Below are positions 33,441 through 44,764 of a DNA stretch of 64,000 nucleotides, piece after piece. The DNA is from Lonicera japonica (lineage: Eukaryota > Streptophyta > Magnoliopsida > Dipsacales > Caprifoliaceae). The stretch lies in assembly GCA_021464415.1 (NCBI GenBank), contig CM038467.1, positions 52,557,309-52,621,308 of the forward strand. Direction: 5' to 3'. Numbering within the stretch: position 1 is the first letter of the stretch; each line of letters begins with the position of its first letter. The translations under genes were made by a program, and so were the position numbers. The notes below the pieces were generated by a model, which saw only the letters and a program-made list of their open reading frames with translations, did no database searches and was not told the DNA's origin.

Positions 33441-34539
33441 TTCTGTCAGTGATTCTAGCATGGTGTATGTTTGCTGGGGATATGATGATTGATTGTATGC
33501 TGGCTAAGAATTGATGGTATGATGATTGATGGCCTGCTGGGGAGTTGAGAATTCCTACTGGCTAGGATAAAGGCTGAGAGTTGAGGATTTGCTGAGGATA
33601 TAAGAACTCCTACTAGCATGGATAATGGTTGATGTGTGGGTTGATGATCTGCTACGGAAATGAGAATCCCTACTTGCTAGGATAATGGCTGAGGGTTGAT
33701 GCTGAGGAGGTGAGAGTCTCTGAGAAGACATACATAGAGAGTTCTGGTGTGATATTTTTTTTTTATTTTTTTTTTTAAAAGAAGTACTTTTGGCTGGCCT
33801 CTTTTTCCTTGAGAAATGATCGAGTTACGTTCTCTCTGTTCTCGAAACTTCGTGTATGAATTTTGGACTTTGCCTCTTGCTCAGTTTCCGTGGCATTTTT
33901 TTTTCTTGTCACTAGGGTGCGATTCTGCTTATTGTTTCCTGACTTCGCGAAAGAAGAATTTCTTGTGCCTACATCATTTTCTGTTTTTCGATGCCCTTAT
34001 TCCTCCTTGATTGATTAAAAGCTTTTTGATACAGCTTTTTGTTTTTTTAGCTTACTTTTTTTTTTTTGCATGGTCAGCAGCCTTCCTCACCCAAGACGTA
34101 GCCCTGGGCCTTTTGGCCTAGCTGTCACTCTTGGTGTGGCTCTCGCTGCCATCTTTTTTCCTTTTCAGTTTTTTTTTCAATATTCTTTTCCTTTGGCACT
34201 GTGGGATTTATCCTCTTTTCTACTCTTTCAATTTTTTCTTGTACCCACTTTGTTTTCTCTCACTTTGTCAGGTATTCTGAGCATCATCATCCTTGCGACT
34301 TTGAGAATGTTTACTTTGAAAGTTCGCATTTGACATCGTCGTGCTGTGTTTGTGATTTTCGGTCCGAGAACCTTTGGGAGCGTATCTTGAAAACTTCTTG
34401 GGCGAGAAAAAGCTAGGCCAAAAGTCCTTTTTGTGGGGCTTGTTCCCTGTGTTTTTTACGAAATCTTATCATTCCAGTCTTTCTCTCTATCTTTCTCTGA
34501 TATCATCTCAAAGGGGGCTTTTTGGTTTTGGAGAGAGCT
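33441..34539. other. Non-coding interior of the non-autonomous element
   Basis: No protein domain is recognisable. 33460-33730 has loose repeats around GCTGGGGATATGATGATTG and GAGAATCCCTACT. About 34070-34260 (CAGCAGCCTTCCTCACC, then TTTTGGCCTAGCTGTCACTC) matches 54365-54540 in Tat-2, where it precedes the antisense plant-mobile-domain gene. This region may be the remnant of a Tat-2-like ancestor that lost its genes. Confidence 0.6.
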
Positions 34540-34995
34540 TGAGTTTGCCTGAAGGAAGGGCTTTAGTATGTGCCTGTGAAAAGGGCTTTAGTATGTACCT
34601 GTAAAAAGGGCTTAGGTTGGATTGGTGCCGGTAAAAGGGGCTTGGATTGGATTGGTGCCTGTAGAAAGGGCTTTGGATTGGTGCCTATGGAAAGGGCTTT
34701 GGGATGGTGCCTATAGAAAGGGCTTGGGATTTGATTGATGCCTGTAGAAAGGGCTTGTGAAGTGATTTGACTCTCTGGGAGACTTTGTGATTGTGTTTTT
34801 TCCTCTCTAGGAGGACATGTGGAGTGATTTGCCTCTCTGGGAGACTTTGTGAAATGATTGACCTCTCTGGGAGAAAATGTGAAGTGATTCGACTCTCTGG
34901 GAAGGCTTATGAAATGACTTGCCTCTCTAAGAGGGCTTGTGAAGTGATTTGAATCTCTGGGAGGGCTTATGAAGTGACTTGCCTCTTTGGGAAAG
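34540..34995. repeat. Two short degenerate tandem repeats
   Basis: About 34550-34750 repeats GTGCCTGTAGAAAGGGCTT with an irregular period of 25-35 bp. About 34750-34995 repeats GTGAAGTGATTTGCCTCTCT plus GGGAG, with a period near 30 bp. Confidence 0.7.
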
Positions 34996-35784
34996 CATGT
35001 GATCTTATCATGACGATCTGGTCGGTGATGGTGGTGTGACTAATCATCGAAGTATATACCAGGATGCGGTGGTGAAGCCTGTCTGGTAGGCCATGAAGCT
35101 TAGTGCCTATGTATTCTTGGACTGGTGCGCGGTACACTTATGCAAGTGTTCATGTGTGTGCACTATGCAAATGCTTATGCCATGCTTCCATAAATTTTAA
35201 GTATTCGCATACTTCTTAAATCATCGCACTATCATTTTAAAAATTAGGTTTTGAAAAGGTTTTGAATCTTGAGTTGCCTGATTTATGAAGTATGTTACGC
35301 TACTTGAAATTACCTAAATGCAGATGTATGCATGCAGGACCGACAATTTTCCGAGAACATAGCAACTTTGAAAAGGCAAATATTGATTTCTAGTCAAACA
35401 GTGAGTGAGTGTAAGGTAATAAGAGAGATGGAGTGCTTCCGAGTTGAAACTCTGCTGATCTTGCATTATGCTTCCATCTTGACATGTTTCTCTCTGCTTC
35501 TTGAGTCTTGGACCTGTTAAGATTCATTCGCGTTGCTGTTTTTGCTCATACCCACAATCTCAGGAGGATTACCGATGTTCTGCATTCTCAGGAGTAGGTG
35601 TAGACAGGCTTGATTCTTGAGAGATGCGGGGCTTTCAGTTGCTAAACCAATTGATTAACTTGATTTTACCTTCAGGATTTTTGGCTCTGCTGATAGGACA
35701 ACAACAGGGTCATGGTGATATGGGTAGGACATTCTCAGTGCGAATGATGAATGGAGAGGCTAGTCTTTAGAGAGTTGTTCGGGT

Positions 35785-36030
35785 CTTCTCGTCGATACCC
35801 TCAGTAGATGTACCCTCGGCACCCTCAATATGTGCAAACGATGATGGTGAGTCTAGTCTTCGGGGAACTATTCTGGTCTTCTTGTCGAAACCCTCAATGC
35901 ATATACCCTCTGCACCCTCAGTGTATGCGAACGATGATGGTGAGGCTATTTGGGTCTTCTTGTCGATACCCTCAGTGCATATACCCTCTGTACCCTCAGT
36001 GTATACGAACGATGATGGTGAGGCTAGTCT
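35785..36030. repeat. Three diverged copies of a roughly 75-95-bp unit
   Basis: The words CTTCTTGTCGATACCCTCAG, CATATACCCTCTGCACCCTC and CGAACGATGATGGTGAGGCT recur three times. Open frames on both strands here are translated repeat. Confidence 0.75.
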
Positions 36031-36338
36031 TCGGGGATCTGTTATGATCTGCATCAAGGAAGGCTTGAGGATTATGGTTCTGAGGGGGTTGGTTATGTTT
36101 AGGGTTCAACCAGGCGGTTTTGGGATCTTGCACCGGTGGTACAACGATGTTGGCAATGGCACATGAAGTGGGTGGTTGATGTTGGCAGGAATTGAGAGAA
36201 TGTGTTAGAGAATGTTAAGTGGAGCTACTGGGTCTCGGGTTTGGTTACCTTAGGCTGGGTATGGATTTGGATTGAATTGGTTTGGTTCAGTATGTATTCT
36301 GACAGTGATTAGGGCTCAAGATGGGCTTGGGTGGCCAC

Positions 36339-36569
36339 TTAGTGATCTTTCATGATGGCTACGAACTGGGTCCGATCATGGATTAGATGATAGATGTGTT
36401 CAAGGGTTAAGGTGCCACCCTCGGTTTGTGGGAGAACGGGACCAGGCGGCGGACCCGCTGCATGAGAAGCTTCACCGTAATTACCCTCAGTTTTCTCGAC
36501 CCCGATTTGATGAAGTAGTAACTCGGTGTTGCAATGATGAGGCATGATCGGTAGTGAATCTGATCTCAT
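36339..36569 (-). pseudogene. Possible gag N-terminal remnant of the non-autonomous element
   Basis: This 76-codon minus-strand frame lies about 1.1 kb inside the primer site, where gag of a Tat element would start. It contains GPPPGPVLPQTEGGTLTLEH, then IYHLIHDRTQFVAIM. Length, position and composition fit the start of a gag protein, but no capsid or zinc knuckle follows. I cannot confirm the family. It could equally be a short leader ORF. Confidence 0.3.
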
Positions 36570-37663
36570 GAGTCGTCTAGTTTGCCAGCAGTAGATAATC
36601 GGAGTGTGGTGAAGAATGGGGAGAAAGAAGTAGGGGATTTGACCGAAAAATCAATATTTTGCCATGGGTTGCATAATTCTCGGAAAACTATGACTCGACA
36701 AAAAAATAAAATCGAAAACCACTTTTTAGTGATTAGCGAAAACAGACCGACGGCAACAACTTGAAAGCCCCGTGGATAGGTTTAGGGTAGGAATATGAAT
36801 TCCCAGGGTGCCCTTATAACCTTCCGATTTTAAAAATTAATTTTTGAAAAAATTATTTTTGAAAATGACTCGGTTTTTTAGAAAATATTTTGAAAAACAT
36901 TTTTGAAAAATCGGGAAGTTCTCTCCTCTTATAGTTGCTTTTCATGAAAATAGTAAAAGGGAAATTCTCACTAACTGGTTTTAGTGAGGGATTTCTACGG
37001 ACGGGGTTGGACAGCCACCGACCGTACTTGCCAAACCAAGAGTTGGTATGTATGACAAGTCCTTTTGTTCACTAATCTCACGACCGACGGTCAAGAAAAC
37101 ATGTAGAAATTCGTGTGTACTAGGCTGACGCATCCTATATGCAAGCGTGGTTGAAAAGGGTAAGGTTTAAGGCTCCCTCCTATTTGGCTAGGTCTTGCTA
37201 TATACCCCAAGGGCGAGTACGTGCAAGGACTTTTTGATATACATTCTGGGTACGTGAGTGTTCTCGTCACTCGATATACCTCAGTTTGGTACTTGGCCAA
37301 GGAGAGTGGTCCCATGCGCTTTCGGCTAGTGTAGACCCGCAAGTCCACGGCCTAATCACGACTTTGGTCCCGAGGTTGATAGGGTAAATTCACACTCGCG
37401 ATAATGCATGATGATAGTGAGTGCGTGCAAAATAACAATTATGGAGGTACATTATGAAGAACGCTTTAGGGTTTGTCCGAGTACTTTCAATTTTTATTTA
37501 TGAAAAGATTTTCCTCAAACAATTATTACAAACAAAAAGGAAATTAGGGTATCCACCTAAATCGCATCTATGTTATCCTAAGACTAAGGCCAAAAAAGAA
37601 AGCATGCAAACATAAATAATTATCCACGCATATTCTACTCTTGTTTAGAGTCTAATCCTCTTA
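36570..37663 (-). other. Leader of the non-autonomous element
   Basis: This is sequence between the primer site and the possible gag start, read on the minus strand. I see no domain and no clear repeats. AT-rich stretches with GAAAATATTTTG words occur at about 36830-36930. Confidence 0.5.
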
Positions 37664-37683
37664 CGTCCCCAGCAGAGTCGCCA
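37664..37683 (-). promoter_or_regulatory. Primer-binding site of the non-autonomous element (tRNA-Arg type)
   Basis: On the minus strand it reads TGGCGACTCTGCTGGGGACG and begins one base inside the 5' LTR (37685). It fits the 3' end of plant tRNA-Arg (ending GAGTCGCCA), the primer type reported for Ogre/Tat elements. Its first ten bases occur again inside the LTR at 37772-37781. Confidence 0.85.
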
Positions 37684-37684
37684 C

Positions 37685-39730
37685 TGTGAGAACCCGCGTT
37701 CTCGACGCCCGGGGGTCCCCGTGGGCGGTGATTCCGTTTGTTGATTTGGAAATCAGGTTTTGAAAAGAATAAGAGTCGCCAGTTTGTTTTACTAAACAAA
37801 CAAAAAAGGTTTGTGTAAAAGAGACGTATTTATGGACTAAATATCCTCTTATACACAATATATGCGAAACCAGTTGATTCGAAGGTTCGGGGATTAAGTT
37901 ACGAATCGGGAAGGTGTTAGGCACCCAATTCGCCCTTTCGGTCTCTTGAGTAGGATATGCGTGTGTTATAATTCAGTTCTTGCATGCTATTGCTATTACT
38001 TTACAGCTTTTCGTGCTTGCCTTAAAAATCGGAATTTTGGGGTTGGGATGAAAACGATGTGTTTCCTAATTCACCCATGATTTTGAAAATAAGTGTGTGT
38101 GTGTGATTTAAAAAAGAGAGTTTGATAATAATAGATGCAATGAAACAAGTGATTTTGTAAAGCATTGGGCTTTTCGGAAACTGATTCAATGTGGAATCTT
38201 ATATTCGATATTATATGAGGCGAGTTGACCGATCGTATACCAAAGTCTATTGATTAAACCGGTATAGATGGCAATAGTGCTCTCATGATCGAGTATTTAT
38301 CACATACACACCGCAATCTATGAGTTAGATTGGATATATAGCGATTATCGATTCCTTCGTATAACAATACCGCTAATCCGAACTTTTGGAAAAGTAAGAA
38401 AGTAATAATACTATTTTGGAATTGGATTAGGGTTTATTATACGCCTTTAATTTTGAAAAATAATTTGAAAAAGGGTTTTGAAAAGCTATTAAGTAATAAA
38501 AATTATGCAAACAAGAGTATGAATTATAAAATTGACGAATAAATAAAAGGAGAGAGAGAAAATTATACCTGAGCCTTCTTGGAAGGAGAGAATAAGGATC
38601 TCTTGGTGTGTACCACGAAATTCCCTTGATTGTTGATGAAAATAATGAATGGAGGGGGGGTCTATTTATAGTTGAAGAAAATACTTGGAGAGCAAGAAAA
38701 TAGATTGCCATTAGGACTCTTGGAAATTATCGCGAGGAGTTCCCACCGTTGGATCATCCCGATTTTTGGATATGTGTTGTAAATAGGAATATTCTAGATC
38801 GTGTAAAAATTTCAGGTCAATCGGATTTCGGGAAGGTTCCCTTTCGTTCTGATTGGTACGAAGAGTTTGTGTCCGCGTAGGAAAGGTACTTGTTGTAGAC
38901 AAGGTCCCTTGTTTGCACGACAAGTCAGGTTCTAACCGTTGGATCATGCTGAAATTTGGATATGTATTGCCAATATAAGTCTTCTAGACTCTGTAAAATT
39001 TTGAAGACGATCGGAGTTCGGGAAGGACTCGGTCTCCTTGGCTTGGTACAAAGAGTTTGTTTCCGCGTAGGAAACGTACTACAACTATCTCGACAATTAA
39101 ACTTCCAACCGTTGGATAATTCTAAATTTTCGACATGTTTTCCCTCCAAATGTTTTCTAGCTCGTGTCCAAATTTTAAGTCGATCAGAATTCGGGAAGGC
39201 CACTATTTATTTTAATTTGCTACGAAGGACATTTCGACTAGAATTGCACGGTAGACAAATTGATTCTTGAGGATCCCATGTCCAACAAAGCTGAATTTTT
39301 AATATGCTCTTCCCCACAATAAGGCCTATCCACTTACAAAACTTCAAACCATTTTAACTTCGATAACACCTCCATTTGACCACCCGAAATAAACTCGCGA
39401 TTTTCTGAATTTTCGGAGATCCGACCGTCGGATTTAGCTGATTTTCGAGTATATTACTCCTTTTGATAATTTCCAACAACTCTCAAAGTTTGAGGATGAT
39501 CCAAAGTATGTGACTCTCCTTTCACAAATTTCCCGGAGTTTTGACGGTTTTTTGGTTCCGGCAATTTTCGATAATTCTATAACTTCTCATCCGGGGTCCT
39601 TTCGGCTTTCTTCTTTGACCTGTACACATGAACAAACTACATGTGCATCTAGGAATGCTTGTGCGTGCATGCATGTTTATTTCTTTGAAAATTAGGATTC
39701 TTGCGGGGGTCGCAAAATGAGGTGTTCACA
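37685..39730 (-). repeat. 5' LTR of the non-autonomous Tat-type element
   Basis: This 2046-bp LTR is nearly identical to 29963-32008. The minus-strand TATAAATA is at 38663-38670. The conserved U5 boxes lie at 37772-37945. U3 carries the three CCGTTGGAT-containing repeats. Confidence 0.92.
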
Positions 39731-40557
39731 CATGCTGCCGAGCTAAAATATCAAAGGTTAGAGAAACTGGTTTATGCCATCCTCCTCACTTTCAAGAAAC
39801 TGAGACCTTACTTCCAGGCCCACACTATCGATGTACTCACCGACCAGCCCCTATGAAGGATCCTTGACAAGCCAGAGAAGTTAGGAAGGTTAGTTATCTA
39901 GGCTGTAGAGCTCGAACAGTTCGTGATTAATTATAAATCTTGAACCTCTGTCAAGGGATAGGCCATAATAGATTTCATCGCGGAGTTCACATACAATGAA
40001 AAACTAGCTCTGAACATCAGGAATTGTTGCCACCTGTGGACCCGAGCACCTCGAGCCCCACCTCTCTGAACTTGCGACCAGAGATTTCCATATGGATACT
40101 CCATGCAGATGGGTCATTCAACTTACAAGAATCTAGTGCTGGTGTGGTGCTCATCACCCCTGAAGCTAACAGTCTGGAAATAGCTCTCAAATTTCTTTTC
40201 AAAACCTCCAACAACGAGGCTGAATATGAAGCCATCATTGTAGGACTACGAATAGCTAAAGATCTGGGGACAAGGCAAATGGTGGTCTATAACGACTCTG
40301 CGGTAGTGGTTTGCCAAATACTTATCCACAACATGGCTAAAAAAGATTACATGGCTGCCTATCTGGCCAAGGCTAAGGTAACAACTCGGAGGTACTCGAA
40401 CCTAATATTCATCAAGGTCCCCCGAGCTCTGAACAACAAAGCAGACCGCTTGGCCAAACTTGCCTCATCTACAGAGGTACCGAGTGGTGTTCATGTAGAG
40501 TATTTAGAAAAGAAGGCCATTTATGAGATCACAGAGCTCAACATAGCCCCAGTATAG
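39731..40557 (+). pseudogene. Tat-1 RNase H end and second RNase H
   Basis: After the CATGC duplication the RNase H resumes with LKYQRLEKLVYAILLTFKKL and IDVLTDQPL, with stop codons. From 40024 a clean frame of 177 codons encodes the second, archaeal-type RNase H typical of Tat elements: SIWILHADGSFN, then SAGVVLITPE, then NNEAEYEAIIVGLRIAKDLG, then VYNDSAVVVCQI, then KADRLAKLAS. The acidic residues D, E and D are kept in this part. It would process the RNA of the RNA:DNA hybrid, but the whole polyprotein is broken. Confidence 0.82.
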
Positions 40558-41803
40558 GCCTGTCAATGTTGGATCGACCCAATTCTAAACTATCTCATGA
40601 GCAGAGCTCTTCCTGAAGACAATAAGAAGGCCAAAAGGATAAAATACATTTCCAATGGGTACGTGGTCATTGAAGAAACACTGTACAAGAGGGGGTTTGT
40701 CCTCCCATTTTTGCTCTGCCTACATCCTCACTAGGCCCAGACAGCACTGTTAGAAATCCAGGAGGGTTTGTGTGGAGGTCATCCAGCAGCTCGTTCGCTG
40801 GCCCTTAAAGTCGACAGACAGGGCTACTTTTGGCCCGCTATCTTGCAAGACGCCAAAGAGCTAGTAAGGAAATATGGCAAGTGCAGCGATTCTCCAACGT
40901 CCAGCAGCTCCCAGCAAAGCTCATGACCCCCATTAGAAGTCCTTAGCTCTTCTCTCAAGGGGGATGGACATAGTTGGGCCCTTACCCTTAGGCAAGAGGC
41001 GAACTAAATTTGCAATGGTAGCAATTAATTACTTCACCAAGTGGGTTGAGGCAAAGGCACTGACCACAATCACCACCATAAAAATCCAAAGTTTCTTATG
41101 GAGAAATATTATATGTCATTTCGATCTGCCAAAGGTGTTGATCACAGACAATGGGAAGTAATTCGACAGTGACCTCTTTTGGGACTTCTGCAAAGGACAT
41201 GGGATTGAAAACTATTACATCTCCCCTGTCCACCATAAGCCAATGGTCAGGTAGAGGTCACCAATAGAACCCTACTGAGCTCGTTAAAGAAGAGACTCGA
41301 TGATGCCAAGGAAAATTGGTCTGAAGAGCTTTCGTCAATTCGGTGGGCCTACTGAACCACTATCAGAGGTCCAACTGGCAAAACTCCCTTCTCTCTGACC
41401 TATGGGACCGAAGCTATTATTTCGGTGGAGATAGGGGTACCCACATACAGAATTAACCATCACGACCCAGCTCGTAATAATGAAGGCATGTTGGCTAATC
41501 TAGACTTCCTTGAAGAAAAAAGAGAGGAAGCTTGAATCAAAGAAGAGGCCTATAAAAGAAGCATGGTCAAAAATTACAATAAAAGAGTCAAGCGCAAAAG
41601 TCTGAATATGGCAGACTTGGTACTTCGAAAGGTTATCCTAGCAACCAACATGGCAAGCGCTCTACTAAATGGGAAGGTCCCTACATAGTCACCAAGGTCA
41701 GCGGACCTAGTACCTACTATCTGAGGACTGTAGATGGCATGGAACTCATGAGACTATGGAACATAGAACACCTCAAGAGATACTATCTTTTAGCTAAAAT
41801 ATA
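40558..41803 (+). pseudogene. Tat-1 integrase
   Basis: Integrase can be followed with stops and shifts. It starts with a zinc-finger region at about 40760-40900 (GHPAARSLALKVDRQGYFWP pattern, then KYGKCS). The core has MDIVGPLPLGKRRTKFAMVA and NYFTKWVEAKAL (from 40964), then LPKVLITDNGK with a TAA at about 41159, then an SPVHHKP-type stretch. The C-terminal WEGPYIV-like module ends at about 41803 (RYYLLAKI). The copy cannot encode an active enzyme. Confidence 0.8.
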
Positions 41804-41880
41804 ATGTACTATTGTAATAGCTGTTTATAAGAAAAATGTATATGAAATAGATTTGCTTTGGGACTTCATTACTTGTAAAG

Positions 41881-42128
41881 TGCACTCTGTAAAAAACCTT
41901 TCACGAAGATGTCAGTTTAGTAAGTGCTCATCTTGTAAGAAGCACACTTACACTCTGTAAAAAAAACCTCTCACAAGGAGGTCATTTTAGTAAGTGCTCA
42001 GCTCACAAGAAGCACACTTGCACTCTGTAAAAAAAACCTCTCACGAAGAGGTTAGTTTAGTAAATGCTCAGCTCGCAAGAAACACACTTATACTCTGTAA
42101 AAAAAATCTCTCACAAAGAAGTTGATTT
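41881..42128. repeat. Tandem repeat of about 70 bp, 3.5 copies, in the Tat-1 3' region
   Basis: The unit contains CACTCTGTAAAAAAAACCTC, CACGAAGAGGTCAGTTTAGT and AAGTGCTCAGCTCACAAGAA. A related single copy (CTCTCACGCAGAGGTCAGTG) recurs at about 42342. It lies just after the integrase, where Tat elements often carry variable tandem repeats. Confidence 0.8.
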
Positions 42129-42860
42129 TTCAATCGAAGAGGCCTATTAACAAATAATTTTTTTTTAGAATTTGCCTAAGTCAGAAGGGGGGGGGGGGAC
42201 TTTACTCAAGACTTAGACAAAAACAAAACAAATTTTACTTTTTAAACACCAAAGACTTCGCAAAAATTCCTATCATCATATAAGTCTGTCACCAAGCACA
42301 AAAGGACCTTAATATAGGCCTGTTGAGAACTATACAATTCCTCTCACGCAGAGGTCAGTGTAGTAACTAATCAGCTCAATGAGCACTTTTACACGCTGAG
42401 GAGTCCACCTAACACTTGAGAGTTCTCAATAAATTTTGCGTAATGCCTAGGGGGAATGACCATTTTAAACATTAACCAAAATAACGAGAATTCCACGTTG
42501 TATTGAGAGACCCAACAACAACTAATTCAACAAGCTACAGGTCCTTAATCTCTTATGATATGGCTAAGACCTCCCTTGAGGCACACTACACATTTTGCAT
42601 AAAATTCTACTTAACTTTTTTCTAAGCTATAGGGGCATTAAAGTATTAACGGAGCTCATTGTATCTCACATGACAACTTAGATAAAATAAAAAAGACAAG
42701 AAATTCAGGCAAAATAAAACGGAGAAATTTTCAATGCAAAAACTTGTTTATTTCATAATAAAGGGAAATAATTACAGGGATCCTAATGCCTCTATTACGA
42801 AAGAAAAGTAAAGAAAGCAGAAAATCCTACAACTATAGACACTAAGTCTACTAAGCCTCC
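42129..42860. other. Tat-1 3' region without genes
   Basis: Non-coding, with a poly-G run at about 42188-42198. I see nothing else definable. Confidence 0.5.
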
Positions 42861-44757
42861 CCTATGTCAGCTCCATCTCCAGAGGATGAAGGTTTTCTAG
42901 TTTCCCATTTTTCCAGAATGTCGGGCTCCTCTTCCCTTATTAGCTGAAGAATGGAAAGGATGTCCCATCTTTTCTCTAAAATCTTTGTCTCGAGCTCTGA
43001 AGTAACGCCCATGTTTGAGGGGATCTCTATACCCTCAATATTATCAGGCTTCTACAAGGCAAGCTCCTGGCACTTGAAGAAACTGGCCACATAAGCAATG
43101 CTGATCTTGGATAGCGGCCCTTCTTGAGCACAGGAGCTCTCCATGGCTTGAAGCTCCACAGCATGCATGAAATCTCTGAGGACCCTAGCGTCTTTTCCAG
43201 CTCTGAGACCTGGTTCTTCATGGCCTTGTTCCGATGGAAGACAGAAGAAAGCTCCTCCTTTTCAGCTGCAAGCTCAGGCTCAATAGCTTTTTGCGCTTCT
43301 TCCAGAGTAGCCCTCAGGCTCGTAGACTCCTTCTCAGCCCCGTCAGCTCGGGTGAGAACCCTGTTGTGGTCTCCACATAGCTCGTGGAGGTCATTCCTGT
43401 ATTTTTCCAGCTTTGCAGAGAGAGGCCAGTAGCCGGTTCCCTCCTTGGCTATGTGAAGGGTATAATAAAAGAGGGAGATGGCCTGAAAAGGAGAACTGTT
43501 AAGATCTTGAACGAGAGAGTGCCAAAATAAAGGAAAAATTAGAGCAAAAATGTTACATGACTCATATGATAGCCGTACTCATCGGCTAGTTGGCTAACTC
43601 CTACCTCCATCATGTTTTGAAGCATGCCCTCACCCAAAGAAGGCAAGGTCATCCCAAGAATGAAGAACTAAGACCCATCTCTAGTGGTCCTAGGGGTAGC
43701 GGAGCTGGAGGCACCTTCAAAGGCAGACTGCTTCTGAGCTTCAGTAAGGTCGAGCTCTTGCACGTCCTATTCGTCAAAGACCACTTACTTGTAAGCTGCC
43801 CTAATGGGAGAGGCCCTGCCTGGCAAAAAGATGCCAATATCTTCATCTTGGAGCTCCTCGACCCTCTCCAACCTTGTTTCTTACAGGCTTAGAGGTTGAA
43901 GAGTGGTGAGAGGACCAATCATCAACTCCACAAATGAGTTGACACCTCCTGCATCCTTATCCTCCTCTGTCTTCTCGACTGCTGAGGGGGCGGTACGTCC
44001 CTCCTTAAAATCCTTGGCACTAATGGTAGACAAAGGCTTATCTGCCAATACCACGAAAGGCCTATTGAGCTCAAGCTCTGCTCTGCTATAGTTTGGATGG
44101 CAATGTGCATGTTGCTAGGTCTGGGACCCAGACCGAAGCGCCATAGCATTTTTGGGGCAATGAGCTAGGCATAATTATTCACCATAAACCTCTCAGCGTC
44201 ATTTATCCACTCATTGGACGCGGAGGCAGACCTTTCTACAAAAAAGAAAAAGAAAAAAAGAGTTGTCAAAATAGCTCAGCAGTGGTTGTTAAAACAAAAT
44301 AGGCAAGAATCTGAGTACTTATAGACTGAGATGGGGTCCGTGAACCAAGCCTTAAGGTCGATCATACTGGGACATCGCGGATCGTGCTCCCAACCAGTCC
44401 CAGACACGAAGAAGAACCTTTTTTTTGTTAAAAATATTGGAAGGTAGGTCATAGATGAGCTTGGGTGCTCCCATTTTGAAGGAACAGTTGAGAGTTCCTC
44501 TGTTCCTGCCTCTACCGTCCTTGTACTGGAATAGGGTAAGGAACTCGTCGACTGAAATCTTGTGGCTCCCAATAGTGATAGCTCTGAATATGAAAATGGA
44601 TCTGATCAGGTAGCTCCACATGTTTGGAAGGACTTGCACCGACGTAAGGTCTAAGGCCGCTAAGAGCTCCCTCGGGTGGTCGTCCATCGAAAAACAGAGC
44701 CCATACTCAAAAGCAGATTCATAAAAACACACTTTCCTGAGTAAAAAGTAGCAAGCC
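42861..44757 (-). pseudogene. Tat-1 antisense accessory gene (gypsy-type transposon protein), broken
   Basis: On the minus strand, downstream of pol, the N-terminal part reads CFYESAFEYGLCFSMDDHPR, then LLAALDLTSVQVLPNMWSYL, then IFIFRAITIGSHKISVDEFL, over about 44730-44350. The pattern of a helical globular domain with an NMWSYL/NAWRIL-like core resembles the putative gypsy-type transposon domain (Transposase_28 group). Around 43430-43030, in another frame, a coiled-coil stretch appears (LAAEKEELSS, then HRNKAMKNQVSELEKTL). Shifts and stops separate the parts. It sits where Tat-2 carries its antisense genes, so antisense accessory genes are common to both elements. Function unknown. Confidence 0.6.
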
Positions 44758-44764
44758 CTTTGTA

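Larger units (their letters stand above)
29963..39730 (-). mobile_element. Non-autonomous Tat-type LTR retrotransposon, 9768 bp, minus strand (TSD CATGC)
   Basis: Two 2046-bp LTRs (29963-32008 and 37685-39730) are in direct orientation, flanked by CATGC (29958-29962, 39731-39735). The primer site lies at the inner edge of the right LTR on the minus strand, so the right LTR is the 5' LTR and transcription runs leftwards. By eye I count about ten substitutions between the LTRs, near 0.5 percent, so the insertion is recent. The 5.7-kb interior has no protease, RT or integrase. It holds several tandem repeats and only a possible gag start. It must be mobilised by enzymes from a related element. 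The target is the RNase H of Tat-1. Confidence 0.92.
7490..44755 (+). mobile_element. Tat-1: old Ty3/gypsy Tat-lineage retrotransposon split by six insertions
   Basis: The coding order gag, protease, reverse transcriptase, RNase H, second (archaeal-type) RNase H, integrase can be followed on the + strand between 9659 and 41803, once the inserted elements are set aside. The extra RNase H is a mark of the Tat lineage. Insertions are at 7843-9013 (in the 5' LTR), then 9866-11360, 11565-23535 and 23980-26741 (in gag), 28091-28651 (between protease and RT) and 29963-39730 (in RNase H). The frame has many stop codons and shifts, so this is a dead copy. The left boundary is approximate. The 3' LTR is missing because a truncated copia element joins at about 44756. 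Confidence 0.8.

Noticed and set aside
33114..33461. Minus-strand open frame of 115 codons
   Set aside because: It is the translated 40-bp repeat, with no independent evidence of coding.
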